Assembly (NCBI RefSeq): GCF_900167535.1
Contig: NZ_FUYE01000002.1
Span: forward strand, 248,001-312,000
Direction: 5' to 3'
DNA: 64,000 nucleotides
Origin: Prosthecobacter debontii
GTDB taxonomy: Bacteria; Verrucomicrobiota; Verrucomicrobiia; Verrucomicrobiales; Verrucomicrobiaceae
This document shows positions 51,553 through 61,800 of this stretch, one piece after another. Position 1 is the first letter of the stretch; each line of letters starts with the position of its first letter. The translations under genes were made by a program, and so were the position numbers. Under the pieces are notes generated by a model. The model made no database searches. It was not told the origin of the DNA and saw nothing but the letters and a program-made list of their open reading frames with translations.

Positions 51553-52236
51553 TTACTCCGCCTTTTTGCCGAGCTTGCGCATCTCCACCCAGCGGATGGC
51601 GAAGGAGGTCAGGGAGGTGCCTTCGGTGAGCTTGAGCTTCTGGCGGATCTTCAGCTTATGCACGTCCACCGTTTTGGGACTGATGCGCAGCGTCTCTGCA
51701 ATCTGGCCGGTGCTGCGGCCTTCACCGATGAGCTGGAAGACTTCAAACTCGCGGTCGCTGAGGTGGTGGATGGCACCATCTGGGCCTGGATTGGCCCCCG
51801 ACGAGAACGCCAGAAGGATGGTCTCGGACATCTTTTCACTGAGGGCGATACCACCACCCAGAATCCGACGCAGAGCTTTTTCAAAAGCCCCATGTGGCGC
51901 GTCCTTCATGACATAACCTTTGGCCCCGGCTTTGAGAGCACGTTGGGCATAGAGGGTTTCGTCATGCATGGAGACGACCAGCACCGGCAGGTCAGGATTC
52001 AGCACCCGCACATCTTTGATGAGTTCCAGGCCATTGCGACCTGGTAGGGTGATGTCCACGACAAGGATGTCCGGCACGTCTTTTTCCAGCATCTTGAGCG
52101 CCTCTTGGGAATCCGGTGCGGTCCAGGCGCAGTCGAAGTCTTCGAGGTTCTCCACGAACATTTTCAGGCCCTCACGCATGAGGGTGTGGTCGTCCACGAT
52201 GGCAATGCGATGAGTTTGTGTTTGGGGGGTAGTCAT
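51553..52236 (-). CDS. NarL-type response regulator of the binding-protein/kinase cluster
   Basis: A 227-residue regulator with receiver domain (IAIVDDHTLM, LVVDITLPGRNG with the phospho-Asp, GYVMKDA) and LuxR-type DNA-binding domain (HLSDREFEVFQLIGEGRSTGQIAETLRISPKTVDVHKLKIRQKL). Its start overlaps the kinase stop by 4 bp. It resembles the regulator at 45310-45957 closely enough to suggest that the two systems arose by duplication. Targets are unknown. Confidence 0.94.
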   Translation of the reverse strand: MTTPQTQTHRIAIVDDHTLMREGLKMFVENLEDFDCAWTAPDSQEALKMLEKDVPDILVVDITLPGRNGLELIKDVRVLNPDLPVLVVSMHDETLYAQRALKAGAKGYVMKDAPHGAFEKALRRILGGGIALSEKMSETILLAFSSGANPGPDGAIHHLSDREFEVFQLIGEGRSTGQIAETLRISPKTVDVHKLKIRQKLKLTEGTSLTSFAIRWVEMRKLGKKAE

Positions 52237-54002
52237 GCAGTTTCGATGGGGTGGGGTTCGGGGTTATCAGCAAGTGGAATGAGACACTCCACGGAACTGA
52301 AGGGTTCCTCCGGGTCTGGAGGATGGAAATGAAGTGAGGCACCGAGAGCATCCAGACGCTGACGCACCAGATGCATGCCCATGCCTTCGCCGCTGGTGGC
52401 CGTGGGTCGGTAGGGAATGCCATCATGCGTGACGAGCAAGCGGGCCTCTCGACCCGTCATCTCAAAGCTGATTTCAATCCAGGAGGCATTGGCGTGCTTG
52501 GCTGCATTGGTGGCCAGCTCTTGTGCCACACGGAAGATGTGCGTAGCAGATTCTCCCGTGAGGTCCGCATCGGAAGCGGAACACTCCACGCGGCAAGGGA
52601 TCTTAAATCCACGGGTGATGAAGTCGCCCAAATCCGATAGGGCGGCCGTGATACCGAGCGCTTCAATGCCGACCGGCGCCAAACCACGAGCGAAACCGCG
52701 GGCGATACTGGTCGCCTCAGAAAGGTCATTCGATAACTCCGCAGCTAGAGGCTCATGACTGCCTCCTGTACGAGCCAAGGCGGACTGGAGCACCCCTGTT
52801 TTCATCAGGGCTGCGGCAAGGCGCTGGCAGAGATCATCATGCAAGTCCATGCCGATTCGGCGGCGTTCATTCTCGGCCGTGTCCAGAAGCCTGCGCTCCA
52901 GTATCTTCCGTTCGCTCACATCCATCGCGATCCCAGCTACTGCACACTCGTGATCTTCCCCGCCCTGCACGGCAAAGCCGCGACAACGCACCCAGCGCAT
53001 CCCCTCAGGCGTGGTCACACGCACTTCGATCTCTTGGCGCGCCCCCCCTTGCCGCAGTGCACGGAGCATCTCCAAGCAGCGATGCCGATCTTCACGCGCG
53101 ATGGCATGCAGCCAATCCCACCGGTGATTGCGCAGACGTGTCGCCGGGCGTGAGAAAACCGTGCCGTAGGCTTCATTGACAAAAGCTTGGCTGCTAGAAT
53201 CTGGCGGTGCTAGCCAGAAGACATCACGCATCGTCGCCGCGATCTGCCGCAAGCGCTGCTCTGAGTGACGAAGTCTATCATGGGTCAAGCGAACGGCCTG
53301 GGACACTTGGGACAATTCATCCTGCCCGTGCATCGCGGACATGGGCTCGGTTTCCAAAGACATGCTGTGAACCTGACTCACCAACGTTTCCACCCGGTTC
53401 GTGACGAGATAACGGAGCAGCAACCATAACGCTAAGCAGCCTCCGGTGAGGGCCAGTGATTGGGCCAACAGAGCCTGAAGGGCCACTGAAGAAGCCGCTT
53501 CGAGCGGAGCTTCCAAATCATACTCCAAGACGACGCTCCCCTTCCCTTGGGATTGCCCCTCCCAAAATGGGAAAATCGCGACGAGTCGAGTGCCCTCAGC
53601 GCGTTCAAAAACCTTCCCCTCCATGGATTCGCGAACTTTCTCCAGCAAACCCGACACCCCAGCCAAGGGGGTCTCCGTAAAATTAAGCCCGCGCATTTGT
53701 TGCATGGTGGCGTGGCGCACGACATTCTTTCCATCCAATATCAGGCCTAACCGCAAGTCTTTATTCGTCGAGCTGTAACTCAACTCCAAATCCGCCGCTC
53801 GAGAGACATTCCGTCGTAGCAAATGCTGCGACATTCCCGACAGTCTCGACCCCTCGGTGAAGGCAAGATTCTTCATCATGTTCAGGCGCGACTGCCGAGA
53901 GATGCCATTGAGCCGGAAGGCATTGATACAAATCAAGGCAACCCCCACCACGAACAGCGAGATCGAGATCTTGAACTGGAGCGAGTAAACCAAGCGCCTC
54001 AT
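52233..54002 (-). CDS. Membrane histidine kinase with PAS domain and degenerate ATPase
   Basis: A 589-residue kinase. Membrane helices at about 11-29 and 178-198 flank a periplasmic sensor of about 145 residues. A HAMP-like linker, one PAS domain (about 255-375) and a HisKA_3 phosphoacceptor region (RRRIGMDLHDDLCQRLAAAL) follow. The ATPase has NAAKHANASWIEISF and a G box reading THDGIPYRPTATSGEGMGM, not DNGxG, so activity could be reduced. Its start overlaps the SBP-like gene by 4 bp and its stop overlaps the regulator gene. The ligand is probably delivered by the neighbouring binding-type protein. Confidence 0.9.
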   Translation of the reverse strand: MRRLVYSLQFKISISLFVVGVALICINAFRLNGISRQSRLNMMKNLAFTEGSRLSGMSQHLLRRNVSRAADLELSYSSTNKDLRLGLILDGKNVVRHATMQQMRGLNFTETPLAGVSGLLEKVRESMEGKVFERAEGTRLVAIFPFWEGQSQGKGSVVLEYDLEAPLEAASSVALQALLAQSLALTGGCLALWLLLRYLVTNRVETLVSQVHSMSLETEPMSAMHGQDELSQVSQAVRLTHDRLRHSEQRLRQIAATMRDVFWLAPPDSSSQAFVNEAYGTVFSRPATRLRNHRWDWLHAIAREDRHRCLEMLRALRQGGARQEIEVRVTTPEGMRWVRCRGFAVQGGEDHECAVAGIAMDVSERKILERRLLDTAENERRRIGMDLHDDLCQRLAAALMKTGVLQSALARTGGSHEPLAAELSNDLSEATSIARGFARGLAPVGIEALGITAALSDLGDFITRGFKIPCRVECSASDADLTGESATHIFRVAQELATNAAKHANASWIEISFEMTGREARLLVTHDGIPYRPTATSGEGMGMHLVRQRLDALGASLHFHPPDPEEPFSSVECLIPLADNPEPHPIETA

Positions 54003-54982
54003 GGGAGATCCTCCACAATGCTTGGTTCAAAGACTTCCCCCGGTTGAACGACGGTTGCCGTGGACACCCCTTCGATCAAACCGCTCTGCAATCCCATGAA
54101 AAGCCGACCTAACCAAGGATCTCGCAAATCAAGCAACTGCTGATTTCGGTCGAGGTCCACGCTTTCGATCTGCTTCAAGACTTCCTGAAAAACCTCTTGA
54201 GAGAGTCCTTCTCGACGCAAAACCAAGGCTGGAATTTCCTGTGCTTCACGAAGCTTACGTATCCATTTGAAATGCGCCTGGAGGAGCGAGCGCAACACCT
54301 TTTCGTGCGGCTCGATAGCATCCGGATTGATCGCCAAAACACGCACGATGGAGGCCCCTGGGGTGGACGAATCATAGATCCGGGTAAGATTCAATTCCCC
54401 CATCCGCTCTCTCCATGGCTCGGCCAGCACCACGCCATCCAGCGACAGTTCTTTAAAAATCTCTTCCACTTCGGCAGGATTGACAGGCACCGGCTGCACC
54501 TCCGTTAGCTTCAGATTGGCATTCGACAAAGCTTTACTGAGTAGCCAAGCCCCTGAGGTGCGGGGTTCATAACCGATACGCCCGCCTTTTAAATCGGCGG
54601 CGGAAGCAATGCTAGGCTTCGCCACCAACACATCTGCTCCTCTTGAGATGTCTAATACCGCAATGATCTTGAGGGGATATCCCTGCTGGATCTGACGAAT
54701 GACCTCATCCAAAGACAAAACGGCCGCATCCACCACCCGGTTACCCACGGCCCGCATCGCCGCGGAGGTCCAATTCATTTCCACCAGATTGACCTCTCCA
54801 TATTTGAGATCTCCGGCATCCCTCGCCAAAATTAAGGACTCCGTGCCTGGCCACATGCCGACGGCAACCCGCAAGGGCTCCTTTTGCATCGGAGTCGGGA
54901 CCATGAGAGCACTGGCCCACAACACAATCACCGAAATGGCAATGAGGATGGTGGCCAAAGTGGAGGGTGCTCGTTGACTCAT
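53999..54982 (-). CDS. NMT1/SsuA-like substrate-binding protein acting with the adjacent kinase
   Basis: A 327-residue protein with an N-terminal membrane/signal segment (about 9-28). The remainder matches nitrate/sulfonate/taurine-type periplasmic binding proteins: VAVGMWPGTESLILARDAG, VVDAAVLSLDEVIRQIQQG, LDISRGADVLVAKPSIASAADLKGGRIGYEPRT, and LDGVVLAEPWRERM. No permease or ATPase gene of a transporter accompanies it. Its stop overlaps the kinase start by 4 bp, so it most likely serves as the ligand-sensing part of the two-component system. Confidence 0.85.
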   Translation of the reverse strand: MSQRAPSTLATILIAISVIVLWASALMVPTPMQKEPLRVAVGMWPGTESLILARDAGDLKYGEVNLVEMNWTSAAMRAVGNRVVDAAVLSLDEVIRQIQQGYPLKIIAVLDISRGADVLVAKPSIASAADLKGGRIGYEPRTSGAWLLSKALSNANLKLTEVQPVPVNPAEVEEIFKELSLDGVVLAEPWRERMGELNLTRIYDSSTPGASIVRVLAINPDAIEPHEKVLRSLLQAHFKWIRKLREAQEIPALVLRREGLSQEVFQEVLKQIESVDLDRNQQLLDLRDPWLGRLFMGLQSGLIEGVSTATVVQPGEVFEPSIVEDLP

Positions 54983-55074
54983 GAAGAAAAGCTGAGATCT
55001 TCAGCAAGACTGACAGCCTAACCATGAGCCCCCCCTGATGGTCAATACGGGGTATCTTTATTATGTTATAAAGG

Positions 55075-56541
55075 TCAGGCTAGGATGCCTTTCACCAGAT
55101 GGTGCTCCTCCACACCCGTGAGGCGTTGATCAAGCCCTTGGAACTTGAAACTGAAACGACTGTGGTCAATGCCCATGAGGTGCAAGATGGTCGCATTCAG
55201 GTCATTGATATGCACAGGATCCTTCACGATGTTGTAACTGAAATCATCGGTTTCTCCCCAAACCGTGCCCGGTTTTACGCCGCCCCCGGCCATCCACATG
55301 CAGAAATTGCGCGGGTGGTGATCCCGCCCGTAATTGTCCTGGGTCAAGGTTCCTTGAGAATAAACCGTGCGACCGAATTCCCCGCCCCACACGACTAACG
55401 TATCATTCAACAAGCCACGCTGCTTGAGATCCATCACCAAAGCCGCGCAAGCTTGATCGGTGTCCTTCACCTGATTGCGCAGGTGCTTGGGCAGGCCGTT
55501 ATGCTGATCCCATCCGCGATGCAGAATCTGCACGACACGCGTACCACGCTCGATCAATCGACGCGCCAGGATCGCACTGTGGGTGAAGCTGCCTGGGCGA
55601 TTCACATCCTCCCCATACATTTCCAGAGTGGCCTTGCTCTCCTTACTGAGATCCGTCAGCTCCGGCACGCTGGCCTGCATGCGAAAGGCCATTTCATACT
55701 GAGCGATGCGCGTTTGGATTTCCGGGTCTCCAATGCGCTCGTGATTGATTTCATTCAATCGGTTCAGCGCATTGAGCATCGTCCTCCGATCCCCAGAATT
55801 CACGCCGGGAGGATTTTTCACATACAGCACGGGATCTCCCTGACCACGCAAGGCAACGCCAGTATATTTGGTCGGAAGAAAGCCGCTGCTCCACATGCGC
55901 GTGAACAAAGCCTGAGCCGCGCTCTCCGGTGGAAAGCTGGGGGTGAAGACGACAAACGCCGGCAGGTCATTGCTCTCGCTACCCAAACCATAAGCCAACC
56001 AGGAACCGATGCTTGCTTTGCCCGGCACCTCACTACCCGTCATCACGAAGGTGCAGGCCGGATCATGATTGATCGCGCTGGTGTGCACGGTTTTAACCAA
56101 GGCGAGTTCATCGACAATTTTAGCCGTGTGCGGCAGCAACTCGCTCACCCAAGTGCCGCTCTGACCATGCTGCTGAAATTTGAACATGGACGGAGCCACC
56201 GCCAAGCGAGCCTGACCACTGGTCATGGTGGTGATGCGCTGTCCATTGCGCACACTCTCCGGCAGATCTTTGTCAAAATACGGCTGAAGCTGCGGCTTGT
56301 AATCCCATAGATCCAGCTGGGAGGGAGCCCCATTCATGTGGAGATAGATCAGCCGCTTGGCCTTAGGCGCGAAGTGGGGGAGACCCGGCATCGGGGGATG
56401 CACCATTCCGGCTGCGGGTGCCGCCGAAGCAAACTCACGACCCAGCATGGAAGCCAAAGCAATGCTGCCCGCACGCAAACCGACCTGGCCGAAAAACTGG
56501 CGGCGAGTCTGCGCGAGGTGATAGTCGAGGAGCGGATCCAT
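55075..56541 (-). CDS. DUF1501 protein, Tat-exported
   Basis: A 488-residue protein. The N terminus has [23 protein letters not shown], a twin-arginine-type signal. The body has the DUF1501 landmarks: [73 protein letters not shown]1501 proteins have an alkaline-phosphatase/sulfatase-like fold and usually pair with a PSD1 (DUF1549/1553) gene. None adjoins this copy, but one lies 2.3 kb away at 58899. Function is unknown. Confidence 0.92.
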   Translation of the reverse strand: MDPLLDYHLAQTRRQFFGQVGLRAGSIALASMLGREFASAAPAAGMVHPPMPGLPHFAPKAKRLIYLHMNGAPSQLDLWDYKPQLQPYFDKDLPESVRNGQRITTMTSGQARLAVAPSMFKFQQHGQSGTWVSELLPHTAKIVDELALVKTVHTSAINHDPACTFVMTGSEVPGKASIGSWLAYGLGSESNDLPAFVVFTPSFPPESAAQALFTRMWSSGFLPTKYTGVALRGQGDPVLYVKNPPGVNSGDRRTMLNALNRLNEINHERIGDPEIQTRIAQYEMAFRMQASVPELTDLSKESKATLEMYGEDVNRPGSFTHSAILARRLIERGTRVVQILHRGWDQHNGLPKHLRNQVKDTDQACAALVMDLKQRGLLNDTLVVWGGEFGRTVYSQGTLTQDNYGRDHHPRNFCMWMAGGGVKPGTVWGETDDFSYNIVKDPVHINDLNATILHLMGIDHSRFSFKFQGLDQRLTGVEEHHLVKGILA

Positions 56542-56724
56542 GTGCCCGAATACGTTGTCAGACTCCCACGGTTATCTTGGCAATGTTAGAAACTGCCCTT
56601 CCAGGCCTGGAGAAAGCTTGTGGTGCTTTGGCCATATCCGGCATCCGGCCGTTCGACCGGATTTGTCGCCCTGAGGTGGTTTCGCGAAGGATGGCCCTGA
56701 TGGCCTTCGTATTGGCTCGTTCTC

Positions 56725-57966
56725 ATGTTCTCCCGAGCTCTTCTTTTCCTGCCGCTGATCTCCCTGCTGGGCCTGACCTCCTGCCAGCCCAAAGCGGAGC
56801 AGGGTTTTGTGCCCATGTTCCATGCCAACGACCTCCACGGATGGGTGAATGCCAACTGCGCGCCGGAAACCTGGAGCATCAAAGACGGGGTGATCTCCTG
56901 CACGGGTTTCCCCACCGGCGCTCTCCGCACCGAGAAGCAGTATGAAAACTTCATCCTGGAGGCTGAATGGCGCCATCTGACAGAAGCTGGGAACTCCGGC
57001 ATCTTCGTCTGGGGCACCCCGATCAGCTCCCCCGGCGTGCCTTTCCTTCGGGGAATCGAGGTGCAGATCCTGGATCATGGCTACATGAAAAAGGCCGATC
57101 CAAAGAAACCCAAGTGGTTCACCACCCATGGCGATGTCTTCCCCATCCACGGAGCCACCATGGCCCCTCATGGCGAGCACAACGGCCAGCGCAGCTTCCC
57201 GAGCGAGGAACGCAGTAAACCGAGCCCTGAGTGGAACCACTACCGCATCGAAGCCAACAATGGCCGCATCACCCTGGCCGTGAATGGCAAGGTCGTCAGC
57301 GGTGGGGATAACTGCAACTATCGCAAAGGCTACCTGGCCCTGGAGTCCGAAGGTGCGCCAGTCGAGTTCCGCAACGTCCGCATCAAGGAACTGCCCTCCA
57401 CCAACGCTGTTCCAGAGGTCACCGCGCCTCTGGATCAAGGTTGGAAAGCCCTCTACACCGGCTTGGACTTCCGCCACTGGATCAAACCGGCTGCGGGTGG
57501 CGATAAGTGGACCACCGCCGATTGGCAAATCAAAGTGGCCGCCAGCCAGACCGGCCCCGCCCTGTGGTCCGAGGAATCCTTCGGCGACTGTGAGATCATC
57601 GCGGATATCAATCTACCCAAAGGCACCGATTTGACCAAGCCCGCCGCAGGCCTCTGTGTGCGGGGTTTAAGCCATCCCCTCGTCATGTTTGGTCAAGGCA
57701 AAGCCTCCATCGTGCTCGGCCCCGATCAGGTGAAAGCAGGCCAGTGGTACCGCGTCAAAGCCACCCTAAAAGGTAAAACCGCGCAGGTGCTCATCACCGA
57801 GCCGAAGGATGAGAATCCCCAAACCTTCGAAGTCACCGTGGATATGGGAGCCCAAGGGCGGATCGGATTGGCCGATCTCACCCAAGCAGTCAGTTACTCC
57901 AATATCTACGTGCGGGAGCTGGAGGCATCCGACCCTCCCACTACTCCCACCGCTAAGGCGGAGTAA
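56725..57966 (+). CDS. Lipoprotein with two DUF1080 (3-keto-disaccharide hydrolase-type) domains
   Basis: A 413-residue protein beginning MFSRALLFLPLISLLGLTSCQPK, a lipoprotein signal with lipobox LTSC. Domain 1 (about 28-220) has FVPMFHANDLHGWVNANCAPETWSIKDGVI, GNSGIFVWG and NHYRIEANNGRITLAVNGKVV. Domain 2 (about 235-405) starts GWKALYTGLDFRHWIKPAAGGDKW and lacks some of those residues. DUF1080 has a concanavalin-like fold and includes enzymes acting on 3-keto sugars. A tail of PTTPTAKAE ends the protein. It converges on the ABC ATPase gene with 8 bp between. Confidence 0.9.
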   Translation: MFSRALLFLPLISLLGLTSCQPKAEQGFVPMFHANDLHGWVNANCAPETWSIKDGVISCTGFPTGALRTEKQYENFILEAEWRHLTEAGNSGIFVWGTPISSPGVPFLRGIEVQILDHGYMKKADPKKPKWFTTHGDVFPIHGATMAPHGEHNGQRSFPSEERSKPSPEWNHYRIEANNGRITLAVNGKVVSGGDNCNYRKGYLALESEGAPVEFRNVRIKELPSTNAVPEVTAPLDQGWKALYTGLDFRHWIKPAAGGDKWTTADWQIKVAASQTGPALWSEESFGDCEIIADINLPKGTDLTKPAAGLCVRGLSHPLVMFGQGKASIVLGPDQVKAGQWYRVKATLKGKTAQVLITEPKDENPQTFEVTVDMGAQGRIGLADLTQAVSYSNIYVRELEASDPPTTPTAKAE

Positions 57967-57974
57967 ATCGCCTT

Positions 57975-58754
57975 TCACAACACCATCAGCGCATAACGGC
58001 CATTCTTGGCCGTCAAGCTGACGGGGGCCCCATAGATCTCACTCAAGGCCGCACTGGTCAGCACCTCATCTTTGGTACCTTCCGCGTGAATGTTGCCGTC
58101 TTTAAGCATCAGCACATGGGTCAGGCAGGGAAGGATTTCTTCCACGTGGTGGGTCACCATCACGAGTGAGGGGGCCTCCGGCCAGCTGGAGATTTCCGCC
58201 ATCCAGTTGAGAAAATGCTCCCGCGCCACGGGATCGAGCCCCGCACAGGGTTCATCCAAGATTAGGACATTGAACTTGGCCATGAGGGCCCGGCAGATGA
58301 GCACCTTCTGTTTTTCCCCCTGGGAAAGTGTGCCCCACAGGCTCTTGCGCAGGTGCTGGCTACCCGTTGCCTTCAGTAGAGTGGCGGCCTGACGCTGCCA
58401 CGCCGCCGGAGGGTCCTGCCAGAGATTCAGCTTCGCCTCGCGTCCACTGGCGATGACGTTGATCACGGGTTCACCGGGCTCAATAAAAGTGGTTAATGTG
58501 TTGGTTACCAAGCCCACACGCTTACGAACCTCCCGCCAGTCGCTGTTACCGAACTGGTCTTCTCCGATTTGGATATCCCCACTGGTGGCGGGTTCATAAC
58601 CCGTGATTAGGCTGATCAAAGAGGTCTTCCCGCAGCCGTTGGGCCCGAGGACGCACCAGTGTTGACCAGACTTCACCTCCCAATCGATGCCTTTGAGAAT
58701 GCGGCGCCCGCCGCGGACGAAAGTGACATTTTGAACACGTAAAACAGATGACAT
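57975..58754 (-). CDS. ABC transporter ATP-binding protein
   Basis: A 259-residue single ABC domain. Walker A LGPNGCGKTSLISLI (about 38), signature LSQGEKQKVLICRAL (the usual LSGG is LSQG), Walker B VLILDEPCAGLDP and the H-loop VMVTHHVEEILP are present. No permease or binding protein gene adjoins it, so the substrate is unknown; it resembles stand-alone ATPases of the ModF/YlmA group. It is divergent from the PSD1 gene. Confidence 0.9.
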   Translation of the reverse strand: MSSVLRVQNVTFVRGGRRILKGIDWEVKSGQHWCVLGPNGCGKTSLISLITGYEPATSGDIQIGEDQFGNSDWREVRKRVGLVTNTLTTFIEPGEPVINVIASGREAKLNLWQDPPAAWQRQAATLLKATGSQHLRKSLWGTLSQGEKQKVLICRALMAKFNVLILDEPCAGLDPVAREHFLNWMAEISSWPEAPSLVMVTHHVEEILPCLTHVLMLKDGNIHAEGTKDEVLTSAALSEIYGAPVSLTAKNGRYALMVL

Positions 58755-58898
58755 GAAGCCTCAATTAAGGCGGCAATCGCGGCACTGCCAAGCGCAAGAC
58801 ACGATTGAAGGAAGGCCCAGGCTGATGCAAGGTGGCACGGCCTTTGCGCGTATTGCTTGAGAAGCGGTTTTTCCCGCGGCTCTTCATCGTTCCCCCAG

Positions 58899-61800
58899 AT
58901 GACCTCACAGACTCCATTTTTCCTCTGGATTCTCGGTGGCAGTTTTGCCATCGCCGGATCACTTGCGACTGCTGCCGATAGCTTTCCTGCGGATCAGATC
59001 GAGTTTTTCGAGAAGAGCGTGCGACCCGTACTTGCCGAGAATTGCTACGACTGCCACGGCGATCACAAGCATGAGAATGGCCTGCGCATGAACCTGCGTA
59101 GCGCCATCCTGCGCGGAAGTGATTATGGCAAGGTGGTGGAACCCGGGAATCCCGCTGCCTCCAAGCTGATCAAAGCCATCAAGCATGAATCGGGTGTGGA
59201 ATCCATGCCCAAGAAAGGGGATAAGCTGAAGCCCGAGGAAATCGCAGCTTTAGAAAAGTGGGTGCAAATGGGATTGCCTTGGCCTGAAGAAAAAGAAGTC
59301 GCTCATGGCCATGACAAAGCAGATCCCATGCAGCACTGGGCCTTCCAGCCCGTGAAAAAGCCCTCTGGCACAGTGGACTCTCTGGTGGGGGCCAAGCTGA
59401 AAGCCGCTGGGCTTGACTTTGCTCCGCAGGCCGATGCTGCGGCTCTCTGTCGTCGCATTCATGTCACGTTGACTGGCTTACAGCCGTCATTCGAAGACGT
59501 TCGTGCCTTTGAAAAGGCGAGCGCTCAAAACGCCAAAGCGGCGGTGGATACCTTGGTCAATAAGCTCTTGGCCAGCCCCGCCTATGGAGAACGCTGGGGC
59601 CGTATCTGGCTGGATGTGGCCCGCTATGCGGATACCGATGGCTATCAGGTCGCAGGCAAAGACATCCGCTACCCCTACGCCTATACCTATCGCGACTGGG
59701 TGGTGAAGTCCCTGAACGAGGACATGCCGTATGACAAGTTCCTCATGTATCAGTTGGCTGCGGACAAGATGGTTCCTGCGGACAAGGCGAAGTCCGATCC
59801 GCACCTCGCCGCATTGGCATTCATGAATGTGGGCGATCGCTTCATCAGCAACAAGGACCTGCAGACCGATGATCGCATCGACGTGGTCACACGTGGTATG
59901 TTAGGCCTGACGGTCGCCTGTGCACGCTGTCACGACCACAAATACGATCCGATTCCTGCCCGCGATTACTACGCGCTCTACTCGGTCTTCAATAGCTGCG
60001 AGGAGCCTGCCAACGATGCCATGCCGGTGATCGGTCGAGCGCCCAATGAAAACGATGTCAAAGACTACGAGGCCAAGGTGGCTGAAATCGCCCAAAAGGA
60101 TCTCGAGTTCAAAAAGAAGGTCTATGAGGAGATTCGCACTCCCGAGCGCGTGACCGAATACTTGGCTTTCGCTCAAGAGGCTGTGACGATCAAAGATCGC
60201 ACCGCCCTAAAAGGACGCGCAGGCGCTCTGAAGCTGCGCGACAAAGTCGCCGATCAATGGGCCGACTTTTTGAAACGGCATGCGCTCAAAGCCAAGCCTC
60301 ATCCCGTGATGCTGGCCTGGAAAGAATTTGCTGCCCTCCCTGCAGATCAATTTGCCGCCAAAGCCCCTGAGCTGGTGAAAACGCTGACCAAGCCCGACAG
60401 CGGACTGAATGCCGTGCCGCGCAATGAATTGGCCAAGCGACCTGCACCCAAGAACTTCGGTGAAGTGGCCGCCCTATATGCGGATATTTTCAACACCTGC
60501 CTCGCTGGAACGCAGCCCGACAATGCCGATTGGAAGCAGGTGCGCGAAATCCTCCAAACCGATCCCAGCCCCATGTCTGTGCCGGTGGAACAGGCCAACG
60601 TGTTCTTTACCCGCAAGGATCTGACTCAGACCGTCAAAATGTCCAATGACCGCCTGAAGTTGGAGATCGAACACCCAGGCTCCCCACCACGCGCTATGGT
60701 CATGGTGGATAAACCCAAGCCCGCTGACGTCAGCATCTTCATCCGGGGTAACCCCAGCCGCCGCGGTGCGGTGGCTCCACGTGGGTGGTTGACCATGTTT
60801 GGGGGTGAGTCCTTCAAGGAAGGCAGTGGCCGACTCGAACTGGCCCAAAAGATCGCCAGCAAAGACAATCCCCTCACCGCCCGCGTGATCGTCAACCGTG
60901 TGTGGACACAGCACTTCGGCAAACCTTTGGTCGGCCAAACCAGCGACTTCGGGGTGCAGACGGACGAGCCCGTTCAGCATGATCTGCTGGACTATCTCGC
61001 CGCTAGCCTCATGGAGGAAAACTGGAGTCTCAAGAAACTACACCAGCGCATCCTCACCAGCCGCACCTACCAACAAGCGGTGCTGAACACGCCGGATAAG
61101 GCACTCAAGGATGCCGACAATGAACTGCTGAGCCGTCAGAATCGCCAGCGTCTGGACTACGAATCTATGCGTGACGCCATGCTGCAAGTCGCAGGCGAAC
61201 TGGACTCTGCCAATATGGGTGGCCGCGCTGTGCCTCTCACTGACAAAACCGTGGACAGCCGCCGCAGTGTTTACCTGCTGGTGAACCGCTACGACCAAGC
61301 CACGGTGCCAGCCACGTTTGACTTTGCCAACCCGGACAATCACAGCCCGATCCGCTACGTCACCACGGTGCCCCAACAAGCTCTATTTTTGATGAACAGC
61401 CCCTTCATGCAGCAGCGCTCGACGAAGCTGGCCGAGGCCACCCCGGTGAAAGGTAGCACCATTGACTCCGAGGCGATCCAATCTCTCTACCACCGCGTGC
61501 TTCTGCGAGACGCGAGTCCGGACGAGATTGAGATGACCCAGCGCTTCTGCAACGATGCCGATATGCTCAAGCGTCGCGCCGCCGCCTTTGTCTGGCGTTA
61601 CGGCACAGCTAAGGTGGAAAAAGACGCCACGACAGGGAAGGTCAGCCTGGCGGGCTTCGAGCCACTGGCCCACTTTGGTAAGGTGGGTCAAAACACCATG
61701 CGTTGGACCCCGGACAAAGTCCACCCATCCAAGGAGTATGGCTACCTCTACATCGGTGCCGGTAATGGCCACCCCGGCAGCCAATGGCCCGCCGTTATGC

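Noticed and set aside
57975-58754. Possible assignment to a complete ABC exporter operon
   Set aside because: No permease or membrane-fusion gene is present on either side; only a single ATPase can be supported.
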